Assembly (NCBI GenBank): GCA_900708905.1
Contig: CAADRB010000005.1
Span: 1,000,886-1,064,885, forward strand
Length of the DNA: 64,000 nucleotides
Reading direction: 5' to 3'
Source: Hymenolepis diminuta
Taxonomy: Eukaryota > Platyhelminthes > Cestoda > Cyclophyllidea > Hymenolepididae
A program made the translations under genes and the position numbers. Below the pieces are notes generated by a model that had not been told where the DNA came from, made no database searches, and saw only the letters and a list, made by a program, of their open reading frames with translations. Positions 1-11,760 of this stretch are shown in pieces; within the stretch, counting starts at the first letter, position 1; every line of letters begins with the position of its first letter.

Positions 1-640
1 GTCAATGATAGAAGCAAATCACAAGTCTTACTTTAATTGAAATCGAGAGCACCAGATTGTTTAAAAGCTGAAAATTCACATTGAGATGGCCTAATGTTCA
101 GTCTTTATTTCATGAAATCCAAATTTCATGGGTGAGACTATGGTAACGGTACCGGGAGCTCATTGGCTGCTAAATTTATTTCCGTGGCTTGTCACACAAT
201 TCGGTCTATTTTTATCTATTTTAGAGATCAAATAAATAAGATTTAACATTACTCTGCTTTAATTAACTTAAATTTTAATTTTTATAACCTAATCGTCAAG
301 ATTCATTTCCCGCTGCCTTTGTTAATTTTATTCCCTATTCAACTTCTCTTTTTGACCTGCATTTTAACGGATCAAATGAATGAACCTATAAATAAGCACT
401 TCGTATTATCGGAAATAAATACAATGTTAGTCAATATTTCATCTGTCTATTTTAAACTGATGATTTTCGTGCAAAAACCCCGGTTCTGATCACGTGTTTT
501 ATGCAAATACAGCTCTGTTTCATCTTTTGCCTTCACCTCTTGATGGCTCTTATATTCAGTTTCTTCTTTTTGCCACACTTTTTCACCGTAAGTTGTTTCT
601 TTTCCTCCATCCTCCAAACCGACTGTCACCCTCTTAGTCC
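1..640. other. Upstream intergenic DNA
   Basis: AT-rich sequence with many short stops in all frames. I see no domain-bearing reading frame, RNA gene or repeat here. The single 60-codon reading frame on the minus strand is Lys/Glu-rich and matches no family I know. Confidence 0.4.
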
Positions 641-1034
641 AGGCGTGACAATGCTACTTTAAATCGGCCAGCAGACGCGCAAATTTGGACGCACGGCCGC
701 ACTTCACGCTAGCTTGAGCACTGTTCTCAGGTATGGGAGGGTGGGAGGCTGAATTTCTGGAAAGGAGTGGAGGCAGGGTTATGGAAAGACATATACGCTT
801 TCTTCCCCCCTCTACTCTACAGCTTGGGCCTCTATAGCTTAACGCGCAGACGTAAACCCCCGCACATAGGCATACAATAGGTTGAGAATAGGTAAGGGAA
901 AGAATAGAGACTCGCTTGTTTGTGCTAAGGCCACTTATACACGCTTCTCTTCTCTACTCTATCGTGTATTATCTTAAGAGGGCGACTACAGCGACCACTA
1001 TTGTATTTGTGTACTTGTATTGTATTGTTCTAAT
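641..1034 (+). promoter_or_regulatory. Putative promoter / 5' UTR of the SOX gene
   Basis: This stretch is visibly richer in G, C and CpG than the flanking DNA. It contains GGGAGG-type purine runs and pyrimidine tracts near 800-820 and 945-960. It ends at the first in-frame ATG of the SOX reading frame, which has an in-frame stop at 975-977. Its role as promoter or leader is inferred from position and composition. No TATA box or initiator is convincing. Confidence 0.35.
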
Positions 1035-1457
1035 ATGTGGGACTGTGACTCACCTAGTATTTACGGTTACGGTCCAAACATCACTACGAGCACTCCGTCC
1101 TTCCATGGCTCGGCGATCAATCCAATTTTGAATCTCGGAGGAGAGGCGAGTGGTTTGCAAGGATCTGGTGAGGGGTATGCTGGAACAGCTAACTCTCTGG
1201 CAAACTTCTGTACGAATATTACGGAGACCGATGATGCGTTAAAACAAGTTCGAGGAGGTGGATTTCTGGCTGAATTTGAGAGGGATGATGATGAGGATAT
1301 GAAGATAGGAATTGGGGAAGAAATGGGTGGCGGTGGAGGTTCGTGTAGCACCAGTGGAGATATTAGTCCTCTTGGAGATCCTGGAAAAGGGTATTCGACA
1401 GTCAAAGGAAACCATCCAATGGATGGTATAGTAAACGGAACTGCTTCTGGATTATGG
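1035..1457 (+). CDS. SOX gene exon 1 (N-terminal region)
   Basis: The ATG at 1035 opens the frame [14 protein letters not shown] stop at 975-977 lies upstream in the same frame, and no earlier ATG follows it. The 141 residues are rich in Gly and Ser, with an acidic patch (DDDED) and a poly-Gly run. The exon ends in TGG before a strong GTAAGC donor at 1458, phase 0. No known domain is present, as is usual for SOX N-termini. The link to exon 2 rests on matching phase, orientation and position. Confidence 0.7.
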
Positions 1458-4400
1458 GTAAGCCTCATTCGCATTTCTTCATTTTTAATATATACTAACC
1501 TGATTTTATTCAAATTTCATTAAATCAACTTAGAAAAAGAACAAATAACATTTTAACAAATTCAAAATGTTTCTAAAAATATTGCTAAAAGTGTAAAGTT
1601 TTTTTAATATTTTGTTTGGTGGTTTTGATGAAAAGAGGAAAGGCTGATTGTTTAAATGTACGATTAATTTGATCATACAAAATTTAGGCTAATAATGTCG
1701 GTTTCTTTATAACAAAAGTCTTTAAAATAATAAAATGCAACTATTTAACAGTGATGTTCTCTTTTCACATTGTCCTATTCTAATATTTTTGCTTTAACAA
1801 AAAGTGACCCATTTACCATACCGAATTAAGCCAATTTAAGTAAATTTTTCGAAGCAGAAACAGCTTTACCGCTCTTTTAAATGAACATATACATCACCGC
1901 CATAATTAAATTATGCAGTCTTCTGCGACCCTTTTGAAAATTCTTGCCGTTTTCATATTGTTTCCATCCAATAAAATATATTAAATTGATTCTTGACCAA
2001 TGAAATGATGTGGAAATGGAATTTCAAGAATTATTATTTATCTTCTAGGACACTGAATTTTAGTCCAATCCACCGTGGGTTAGGGTTTAAATGTTCGAAT
2101 ATATAGATTTTAAAGTTGTCTCTCCCTCGTCGACGATTTTTCCAAATGTTGTATATTAGAAGAGTATGATGGACATTACGGACATTGAAAGCAGATTGGC
2201 CTGACTAACAGATCAGCATGTTTTAATTTACGGTTTGTTTTCTCAATTTTACTTGATTTGATGGTTTCTTTAAATAAACATCTCTTCGCGCTGCGTTTAG
2301 ATGATTCTCACGATAAAACAAATTGGTAAAATTTTTGTTTTACCGTAACTAGTAAAAATAATACAATTTACTCTTGTTTCATCTATTTCCATCTATCAAG
2401 CGAACGATTTTTAAATCGAGCTCTAAATGAGAAAAGTATCCAAATTATCCATAAATTAAGCAAACATTGTTACTTTATTTCTCCTTCATTGCAGATATTT
2501 ATAAACATTGGGAAAATTAAATTTAGCGCATCACTTATGGTTATAATCAAGACGCTAGTATGCTTCTTAATTACCTTTTGATGTTTCTGTAGAAACCAGA
2601 GTCTCTTTAGATGTGCTTACTCATCTTGCGGTATCATTCTAAAAAGTATCATTTTTCAAGCACCCATCATAACATTCTCATATCCCTAATGCTAACTTAT
2701 TTCTCAGAGGAAATATCTCGCTACTCATAAAGATTAATTAGTAGCATACGGTCAACCAAACATCATCAAGACATGGAAACCATAGATAACGGATATTAAT
2801 TGACATATATAAGATAAGGCAGTGCCAGAACTTAAAAATTCCCTAAAATCCTCCTTAAAATTTGCCTTTTTTTCACAATTATTACCACTCTGAACTGAGA
2901 ATATATTTAGCAGGTTTGTAAATGACAACATGGAAGTTTTACTCTCATTTTTCATGATACTATGAAAAAGGAGATGTCAAAATGACATCCGGACTAATGT
3001 GTACGGCTGTCTTTCTTTACAGCCCGCTTGCTTTATTGATCAATGAATTTATTTTAACCGTGACATGTTTCACTTCATTTAAATTCTGATTTTCACTGCT
3101 ATTTTGAAGAAATTAATTTATGTTGAATTGCAAATGATTGCATTTTGGGGAGATATCGTAGTTAATGAAAGCGTATTAGTCAGGGAAAAGATAAATTTCG
3201 CAGGCGATAGGCTTTAGGGGCAGTTTTTTCCTCCACTCTATGTGCTTTCTGAAGCAAAAGAGAATTTGCAAAAATGATTTCATTTAAATGCACGAATGAT
3301 TCATTCCATATTTTGGGCGCTTAGGTCCAAATTTATTGTAAATGTGAGAAATTCATTTTTTTTTTCTGAAGCGATTTTGTTACAATGCGGAATGGCAATA
3401 AACACTGTCTTGCCTGTAGGAATGTCATTGGAAGGAGAAATTGGAACCCAGTAAATGCACCCACACATAAAATTATACATTTTGTTATTTCAATAACCCA
3501 TTCAGGTTTGAAATTAGTCGCTAATACCAGACTAATGTTTGGTTTATAACTAATTCATTAAAATAGTTGGTGGAGAGATTTATTTAAATATCTCAACGGT
3601 CTCAAACGATTAATATTCTTTCTAAACCTGAAAAGCCATTATTGTGTACTTATACTTGCATTCATTATTGACTCCATTAGCTGCAATTCAAAATTATTTG
3701 TAAAAATTGAATTCATGAGTTGGAGAAGACGTATAGTTATCGGTGGGTATTTACTGGGGGAATAAAAGAGGGCATACCGAATGTTTAGATTATGGAAGGA
3801 AAGGACATTTATTGAGCTGAAACATTAATTGTAATTCGGTAGATTGAAATACTTGAGGACCTTTCTTTCCACTGGAGTTTGACTTTGAAGGTTGTTTAGC
3901 TGGTTCATTTGTTAGCTGATATGAGCTTACTTTTGTAACAAAAGTTTATGAACTCAATTGAGTTTGCTAAATAAGAAAAGTAAAGTAAACTAAATTTAAC
4001 TTAAGAAATTAATTTAATACTTATAATCATACATTCGAATAAATATTCTGCCAAATATGTACATTGCGTCGGTTTTGCTTCATAGTTGCGTGATGCTATG
4101 GAGTATATACTGTAAAATTAATTAGATAATTACTTATTCCACACTCTTGATGACGGAAAAAGGGCAAACTTTACTCACTGCTCAACGGAATGACACTTCA
4201 GTGTCAGTTAGGTTTAAAAAATCGAAAAAAAGAATTTGTTACAATCTGGACATCAGTAGACTAACTTAAGGAATTAATAATTCATTACAATTCTTCGTAC
4301 GTCAACCAAACCTAATTGCAAGTAGCGATAAGCTGTCATCGGTTCCCCATTAGCTAAACAGTGTCAGTTCTTCGAAAGTACGCTTAAACAAATAAGGTAA

Positions 4401-5961
4401 TATAATGACTTTTACAATAACTGATATGGCTTTCAAATTATGAGGACAATATTAAAAAAGCTTTTAATTTTATATTTATTGCCATTTATTTCTGCTAAAA
4501 ACATTACCTTATTCCAAAATAAATGTTAAATTATTAACAAAATTTTATTTAAAATAAGCAGATTGGTTTTACTTTTAGCATTTATTTTCAATGAAATTAA
4601 AGTGTATACTTTTCTGTCGATTTTTTTAGAATAACTCACAGATTTTTCCACCAAATAAACGGAAGGATGGCCACAAATTGCTTGAAAATGCCAAGAAAAT
4701 CTCGAAAATTTCCAGTCGTGAGAGTTCTGATAGCGGAACCACAAATTCAAAAACCGAACGTGTAAAGCGTCCAATGAACGCCTTCATGGTTTGGTCCAGA
4801 TCCCAAAGACGACAGATGGGGCTGGAAAATCCTAAAATGCACAATTCAGAAATAAGCAAACGGTTAGGATCTATGTGGAAAGCTCTTTCAGAAGCTGATA
4901 AGCAACCTTTTGTAGAAGAGGCCAGTAAACTTCGTGCCCGGCATATGGAAGACTATCCGGATTACAAGTATAGGCCTCGACGGAAGCAAAAGCAGCACCA
5001 CTCCCCTCAAATATCTGGAAAACAAGCTGGCCTTATTCATCCTGGAAATCGAATGAAACCTCTAAATTCGAACTCCCTTTACCACACTGCAAAACTTAAC
5101 CAAAAGTTTACTGCGCCTTCAATTCCTGCTCAGAATAATCCGTATGAATCCTCCCTTTATACTGACTCTCCTCTCCTGCAATATAGACCAAAACTTCAAG
5201 AGAAACCACTTGATGACACTTATCCATTTGACACCTCCAACAAATCTTACTTCGATGGTGTATCAGTCCCTTGTTGTTATCAAAGTGATCATAATCAGTG
5301 TGTTCCCTATGAATATTCTTCGTACTCGGAGTCGAGTACAATTCCAATGAAGTTTTTCAATCCTCCGGAACCTCAAATGCAAACTTTAGTTGTAGAATAT
5401 GCTGGTGTTCAAGAGTCACCGCAGTACTCGAACAATCCTAACAATCAGCATTCGTCATCAGCGGAACAGCAGACACAGCATCAATCATCATCTCATTCCC
5501 ACCCTCCAATCTTTCCATCAATGGATCTTGCTAGTGACTTTGAGCAGACTTCCGCTTATCGTGACTGGAATCGAGAATCAAATGTTAATGAGAATGCACC
5601 ATGCTACTATAACTATGAAATCGAAGGCGGTGGAAATCCTAATGGTACTGATGTTAATTCAGAGGTTAATGGCGGTAACTTTGATGGGATGCCAATAGAC
5701 GTTGCGGTTCTTCCATCAATGAGTCATATGGCTTCATCTCTCCGATTGAGCAGCACCGATTCAGTAGCGGTCAGCCATTCTACACCTAGATGTCTTACTC
5801 CTGTTTCATACTTCCAACCACGAGTCCCTGAATGCATGCTAGCTCAGCAAGGCGACATAGGGCTACAGAACTTCCTTGATGAAAGTAGCATGTGTTCTCG
5901 AGAGAATCGATTCGCACAACAATATGGCTTCCCTGAAAATATTGTCGATCTTCAATCTTAA
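1035..5961 (+). CDS. SOX-family HMG-box transcription factor, SoxB-like (two exons)
   Basis: The coding sequence joins 1035..1457 and 4630..5961, phase 0 on both sides, giving about 584 aa. The HMG box is complete at about residues 186-260 (4762..4986). It starts [13 protein letters not shown] and includes [15 protein letters not shown] and [10 protein letters not shown], the core residues shared by SoxB proteins, so I favour SoxB over SoxC, D, E or F. Such proteins bind the minor groove at AACAAT-like sites, bend DNA and control neural and stem-cell programmes. The box is flanked by low-complexity Gly/Ser, acidic, and Gln/Ser/His-rich regions, typical of disordered activation segments. The basic stretch that usually follows the box in vertebrate SoxB1 is not evident. 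Family membership is certain; subgroup B is likely; the exon 1 join is a model. Confidence 0.9.
1458..4629 (+). other. SOX intron 1
   Basis: An intron of 3172 bases, GT at 1458 and AG at 4628-4629 after a run of seven T. It is AT-rich with no coding signature on either strand. An in-frame alternative acceptor ends at 4641, 12 bases downstream. Confidence 0.65.
4630..5961 (+). CDS. SOX gene exon 2 (HMG box and C-terminus)
   Basis: The exon is open from the acceptor at 4629 to TAA at 5959-5961, 443 codons. About 44 residues with a Lys/Ser-rich segment precede the HMG box (4762..4986). The C-terminal part holds Tyr/Ser/Pro-rich sequence, a Gln/His/Ser-rich run near 5440-5520, and Ser-rich sequence to the end. 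It contains no intron. The nearest AATAAA downstream that I see is at 6933, so the poly(A) site is uncertain. Confidence 0.9.
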   Translation, partial: NNSQIFPPNKRKDGHKLLENAKKISKISSRESSDSGTTNSKTERVKRPMNAFMVWSRSQRRQMGLENPKMHNSEISKRLGSMWKALSEADKQPFVEEASKLRARHMEDYPDYKYRPRRKQKQHHSPQISGKQAGLIHPGNRMKPLNSNSLYHTAKLNQKFTAPSIPAQNNPYESSLYTDSPLLQYRPKLQEKPLDDTYPFDTSNKSYFDGVSVPCCYQSDHNQCVPYEYSSYSESSTIPMKFFNPPEPQMQTLVVEYAGVQESPQYSNNPNNQHSSSAEQQTQHQSSSHSHPPIFPSMDLASDFEQTSAYRDWNRESNVNENAPCYYNYEIEGGGNPNGTDVNSEVNGGNFDGMPIDVAVLPSMSHMASSLRLSSTDSVAVSHSTPRCLTPVSYFQPRVPECMLAQQGDIGLQNFLDESSMCSRENRFAQQYGFPENIVDLQS

Positions 5962-8900
5962 AGACGATCTTCCAAATTACACTACTCCCTTCCTCCTTCA
6001 ATTCATCTATGTTGTACGGAAATGTGTATCTAAAACTGCAAATTCCCTCATTCAGACCAAACAGTTGCACATTAACTAATACGTCCACCTATATACTTCT
6101 TGTAATGTCTGAATCTGTTTCCTTGGTGATTTACCGGAGTGATTACTCCTACTGCGTTCCTACTGCTCTATCTACCATTTTGTATACAGCTGATCTAATT
6201 AGAACATAAAAATTTTAAGGATATTTAATGAACAAACAGCTACAGTTCGATAACATTGCAAAATTAATCAAAAATTCTCCTCTATAGTAAGGAATTTGAC
6301 CTTTAAATAGATGTTTACCATTCCGTTTACCTTTCCTGCTTAGATTAAGACGTAATTAATATGGGGATCGGAGAGTTTATAAAAGAAATTCGAATACTTC
6401 CATTTAGTTGGCTATAAATACTGGATCTATTACAGAATATAATTCCTTTAGTCACCGAGCAATCAGAATGTTAAATGGAATTTTTGGTTCAGTTTTATGT
6501 TGGGGTGGAAAGGAAGTGATACAATGAGTTACTTCCAATTTGCATGACAACTAGAGGAAGGTGTTTAGTGAAACATAGTAAATTATCATTCGCTCAGTGT
6601 TCTTGGCGGTTCTTGTCAATGAATATAGAAAGGAAAGGCCTCAGGTTGATCATGGTGAAATGGTGAATTATATGAAGTCTGTTCACCAAGCATGCTATGC
6701 GATTTCTGCTTTGTTATAATCACGTTTACTGCTTAAGATCATGTGGGATCATACTGCTTCTTCTTTTATAGGAATTAAGGTTGTCTTCATGATTAAATTA
6801 CCGGAAAATAGGTAATCAAGATTATGCATAAGAATTCACTAGTAATCCAGAGTTTGTTTTATGGAAACTGAATTTTGAAATGCGAGGCAGTGAACTCCTC
6901 ATTAAGAGAATATTCTCCTATCCGAATCCGAAAATAAAATGAAGTAATTCTTCTAACACTTTTTACTTGATCCCCTCCCCTTCTTCCTTACTGAACTTTA
7001 ATTACTCGGTCCCGTTACTCTCCCACATAGAAAAAGTTGCAGGCATTTCTGTGGGTTACAACAACGTAAATGTATCTGTGCATTAGGAACTGAGAACCAA
7101 TCACCGAATAAGCATAATTTGTCCTTAAATTTGAAATTATATTAAGAATAGATTAATTGTATTAACCTAAACCCTATAATGATTTAGGAATTGATAGATG
7201 AGGTGCGAGTCCGATGACCAACATGTTCTGCTTAACCGTTTCATATCACAAGTAGAAGTTTAGTAATTTCCGCAGTAGGGGGCTAAGGTTTAAAATATTT
7301 CTTGAACAAAACACTGCCGGATATAATACGACGAAGCATGGGGAAAACAGACAAAAAAGGGTAATAGAGGCCATTTTAAGAAGGAGCAAAATTATTATGA
7401 ATAGTGTAAGAGGCCTCTAGAGAAATTGAATTTAAATTTCGGTCTAACATATACAACCTTGAAGCCTAGAAATTTGAAAATTGTTGCGATCCACAAGCCA
7501 ATATCCAAATCAGAGGAGGGAACAACACCATTTACAGTTTTATGTAACTCATAATAGTCCACATAAACAGTTTAAGGGAGAAGCGTCTGTTTCAATAATA
7601 ATGGGAATAAAATATAAAACAAAAATTATTTTCAAGGAATAATGCTGAATACTTTAACATAATTATATTTTCTTCTTGACGAAAATGATGTCCGACTAGC
7701 TATTTTCCCTCTAAATTTATACATACCATCATATTTATTTATTTAGTGAATAAAAAACCTATCACTAAGAAAATGGGAGGTATCAGATCTTAAACGTTTT
7801 TAAAGAAACATTTATTTTTCATTACCAGATGATAATAGATCGTGTTTAATAGAAATTTAATGTTTAAATAAAATAATAATTCGAAAATATTTTTATTTTT
7901 TGTTAAATCAATCTGCGCGCCAAAGGAATTCGTGAAATTTCTGCCAATAATTTTAGATGTTACGTCAACAATTCGGTGCAATCGACGGGTGTTGTCAATG
8001 GAATTGCCCATTTTTTTATGAAATGAAGGTCAAACTTCAATATAGAATAATTGAAAATCTAATTTCATATAAATTTAATCTAATCTTATTTTTTATTTAA
8101 CGAATGGATCCATATTTAATCAAAGAAAAAATCGACTTATTCTGATAATTTATTTTTATTGATATAAGGACGGCCGAATATGATTTATTCAATGTGCACG
8201 ATGAATTCATAGAAGTCTTACTCTTCGACTGATGACGAGGGTGCTGGAGATTACTACCTTACAATTATCGAAAAATCAAATAATTTCAATGGGAGTGATC
8301 TGATAAGATCGCTGATATCGTACCTACGGCTATATGACCTCATACTCCTGACTCAATGTTGTCTGTGTAAATGCTATAGCCTTAATGTCGATAACTATAT
8401 TATGCGGGGAAATTTTTTCTCTTTGGTTTGTATTTCCTAGATAACCAAGTTGAACTTGGGTCAGTCCGGGTAGATTGGATTACTTTTCTTAAATAACGAA
8501 AGGGTATTTTTAGAGGACTTTTAATGTTTAATACCATGTAGGCGATATATCTTTGTTAAACATGTCATAAACTGAACTGGCTTCCTCCTAAATGTTTACA
8601 TGTTTGCTGAGGGTCCGTACTATCAGGTCAGATGAATAAATCACATGTAATTTAGCTCGAAATCGTTCCCAGTTGAACTTTAGGCAGTTTACTGTAGGGA
8701 AGGGAAGGAAGAGGACTTCAAATAACAGGTCATTTCCCCATGGCGTTTTGGATATTTGTCAAGTTTTCCACTTTAAATATGACCTGTCAGTTAGCCGTGC
8801 GGAATCTTGTTATCATGCATATTTTCAGGTGTAAGCTAGCTTATAAATAAACGAGCTCCAAAATACCTTCATCGTTAATGGCTCATATCGAAAGAAGTTT

Positions 8901-11190
8901 TAGTTAGAGGAAAGTAATTAGAATCTGATAGAGCTTTAACTCGGGTATTTTAAATAGCTCGACGCTCTTCATTTCATCGGAATTCAAATACTCAGTGATG
9001 CCCTGAATGGTAAACAAATAGAAAAATAGAGTTTTGTGACTATATAGGATAATACATTTCTTTAATAAAGTGGCGCGTATAGATAAATTTTCAAAATAAT
9101 TTTTTTATACTGACCAAATAGGGAATAGCAAATCAGAAAGAAGGATCAAATACCACAAAAGGGATTTAAACACTTTGCCTCCACTAGTTACCCAGCCAGC
9201 TTTGTATAATTCACAAGTCCGATGAAGAAAGTGTTTTCAAAGCACTTCTTGAAAAGAAATGTGACATTTTAGAACCCGTCGAATGAGAGATCTGCATTCT
9301 ATCGATCTGGTTAAGCAATGTGTGCCAATATTTAACGAATGCGCTCAGTAATCAGGGAAGGAATCATGAACTTTGAATTTCAGAATGTGAACCATCCCTT
9401 AAGCGAATATTGTACAACCCTAATCCGAAGCTCAAATTATGAAGGACTATTTAGTACCATTGCTTTGTTCTAAGCATCTTTTCGACTCCCTTCCTTTTAT
9501 CTTTATCAGAGGTACTTAAATCCACCTTTATTACCAAAACCTGATTCAATACTTCAAAAGACAGTTATTTCCCTTGCATACATGAAAATAGTTAATTTCA
9601 AAGGCTCCAGACAGGTACTTCTGACGCTACAATATTCAGGATCAATATGGAATACGTTACTACAGGGAAATTAATGGTTGACAATAATTATAAAACTCAA
9701 AAGTGTAAAGAAATGTGTTACAATGGCCAGCATAAGCGTTTAATTTAAATACAAACTACTTGTGTGGATTACATTAGAACGCTGTAAATTGTTCATTCAT
9801 CATTTCTCCAAGCATCAAGTCCCCTCATTAATTGTCAGGATTCTACAAGTCCTGTGTGGCCTATTTTCGTTCGTCTTTAGAAGAAAAGGCATTATTTATT
9901 TTATAAAAAATTATCACTATGATTGAAACTGGAAGGACAATCGAAATTTGGCTATCTCTAATTTGGTAAAGAGAATTGTTCAACACTTGCGCTTTTGCCA
10001 GCAAATCAACATTGGCTCGCTTTCGTATATTACGCTTTTTCTCAATTTTCATACATCTTCACGGAAAAGATGGGTGACTTTTCGTGCGGTCGTTTGATCA
10101 GTCTTTTTCGGCTACCCTTTTGCTCTGTCCCTCATATTTTATATTATATTAAGATTTTATCTAAGTCAAAAGTGAAGCATCTCAGTTGATATCATCGAGC
10201 TGATTTTTGTTGTAAAGGCATATAAATTCATCGACGCTATGAAAACCTTCCAGTTCAATCGATCTACCAATGAGTCTATAAAATCGCAAACTTGGACTCA
10301 CTCAAGAACTAAACGGTGAAATTCGAAAACTGAAAAATTAGGCAGTGGTACATTGAGCTATATCCATTGTATGGATTGTATTATATTTCACCATTCATTA
10401 AGTAATTCTCCCTTTATATTCTTAACTTCAGCTTGACCACCGGCAATGATTTAAAGTTTAATTTAATCACGAGTGTGCAAATTTTTTTTCAATATATTCC
10501 TTGTGCTAAAAAATTCTCCAGTGCGTTTAATTTAATTTGTGGGTTCTTCGTGACCAGTGGAGTGGAGTTTCAACCGACATAATTCGGAATACAACACTCA
10601 ATTTCCCGATCTGTTCCACCTCAGATATACTCCAAATTATATTGCCACCTTTAATTTATTATTAAATTTTATCCAAATCTTCCTTGTTTAGAAGCTGTGC
10701 TATGATGACGAATAGGCTTTTTAATTTGCCAGATGTAATGATACCATAAAAATCCTCCTTCATTATATTTGACTCCTTGTACTATTTCATTGGCTAGTTT
10801 ATAATAATTACTTTCTTATATGCAGATTTATCTATTTCATTTTAAATTAATGTTATTCGACCTTCTAATTAAATATTATCGGAAACTCATTATTGGACAT
10901 TAAATAAAAAGATTCATGTTATTTGTTTCAATTACTAAAAATATACCTTAATTTTCAATTAAAATTAGGCATATGACACTCACTAGTTCTTTTTCATTTC
11001 GATATTAAAGTTTGCTTGTGTATATTTTTTGTTTATTTAATTATAAATCATTCTAATTGTGCAATTTTTTGTCTAAGACTTGTTTAAGTAAATTCTCTTC
11101 GAAAAAATAGCTTTCGCAGAGGGTTTCTAATCTAATATATATAATATTAAAATAACCTTGTTTATTTAGAAATATCTAACATTTTCTGGA
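5962..11190. other. Intergenic DNA, no gene recognised
   Basis: AT-rich DNA with only short reading frames (under about 75 codons), none with domain motifs or supported splice signals. A possible SOX poly(A) signal AATAAA lies at 6933-6938. Nothing else was recognised. Confidence 0.4.
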
Positions 11191-11199
11191 AGAGATCAG

Positions 11200-11760
11200 G
11201 ACTTGGATACGAATATATCTGTGGCGAAAGGGAGGGAGAGGGGAGTATGGAGGGAGGGTATCAAAACCACGAGTTCCCCGCCATCTTGTGGTGGGGTGAT
11301 TTGCGTATCAGATAAAGGCCTCTGACTCTTTCTCTAACCACAGAACTTCCTTTCCCCATAATATATACACAGATATTTCGGAGGAAACGTTATTTCACTT
11401 GAGAGAGTGTGTGGTTTAGTGGTAGCAGTAGGAGAAGGAGCAGGAGCATTAGTAGTTCCGGAAACCGCCAAACGTCGATGAATTTGATGCCACAAGGAGA
11501 TAGTTACAATTCGTTGCCATGGTATTTTTGGGCCTCTATTGTCTTCGGAGAGTAGGGACCAAGGCGGAATATTGGTTTAGTGAGGGGAGAGTAGTGGGTT
11601 AGGAGGGAAGTGAGGCAGTACTGAGTGTTTGGGAAAGAGAGGGAGAGAAGAAGAATTACTACACGTGCCCGCCTTACTACTCCACGGCTCTGCTCTGCTC
11701 TATTCTACGCAGAGATCGTAAACAGACAAATGCTTGCACACACACGTTCTTGAAAAAATA
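11200..11760. promoter_or_regulatory. Purine-rich, CpG-richer block, possible promoter or untranslated exon
   Basis: The block stands out by composition: G/A-rich tracts (GGGAGGGAGAGGGG near 11230, GAGAGGGAGAGAAG near 11640), several CG dinucleotides and a CA repeat near 11740. It shares the 12-mer TTGGGCCTCTAT (11528-11539) with the SOX promoter-like region (824-835). It could be a distal promoter or 5' UTR exon of the Ig-domain gene that starts 3 kb downstream, but no splice evidence links them. Confidence 0.25.

Noticed and set aside
1067..1513. 148-codon minus-strand reading frame
   Set aside because: Antisense shadow of SOX exon 1 and its intron border; its Pro-rich run mirrors the poly-Gly codons.
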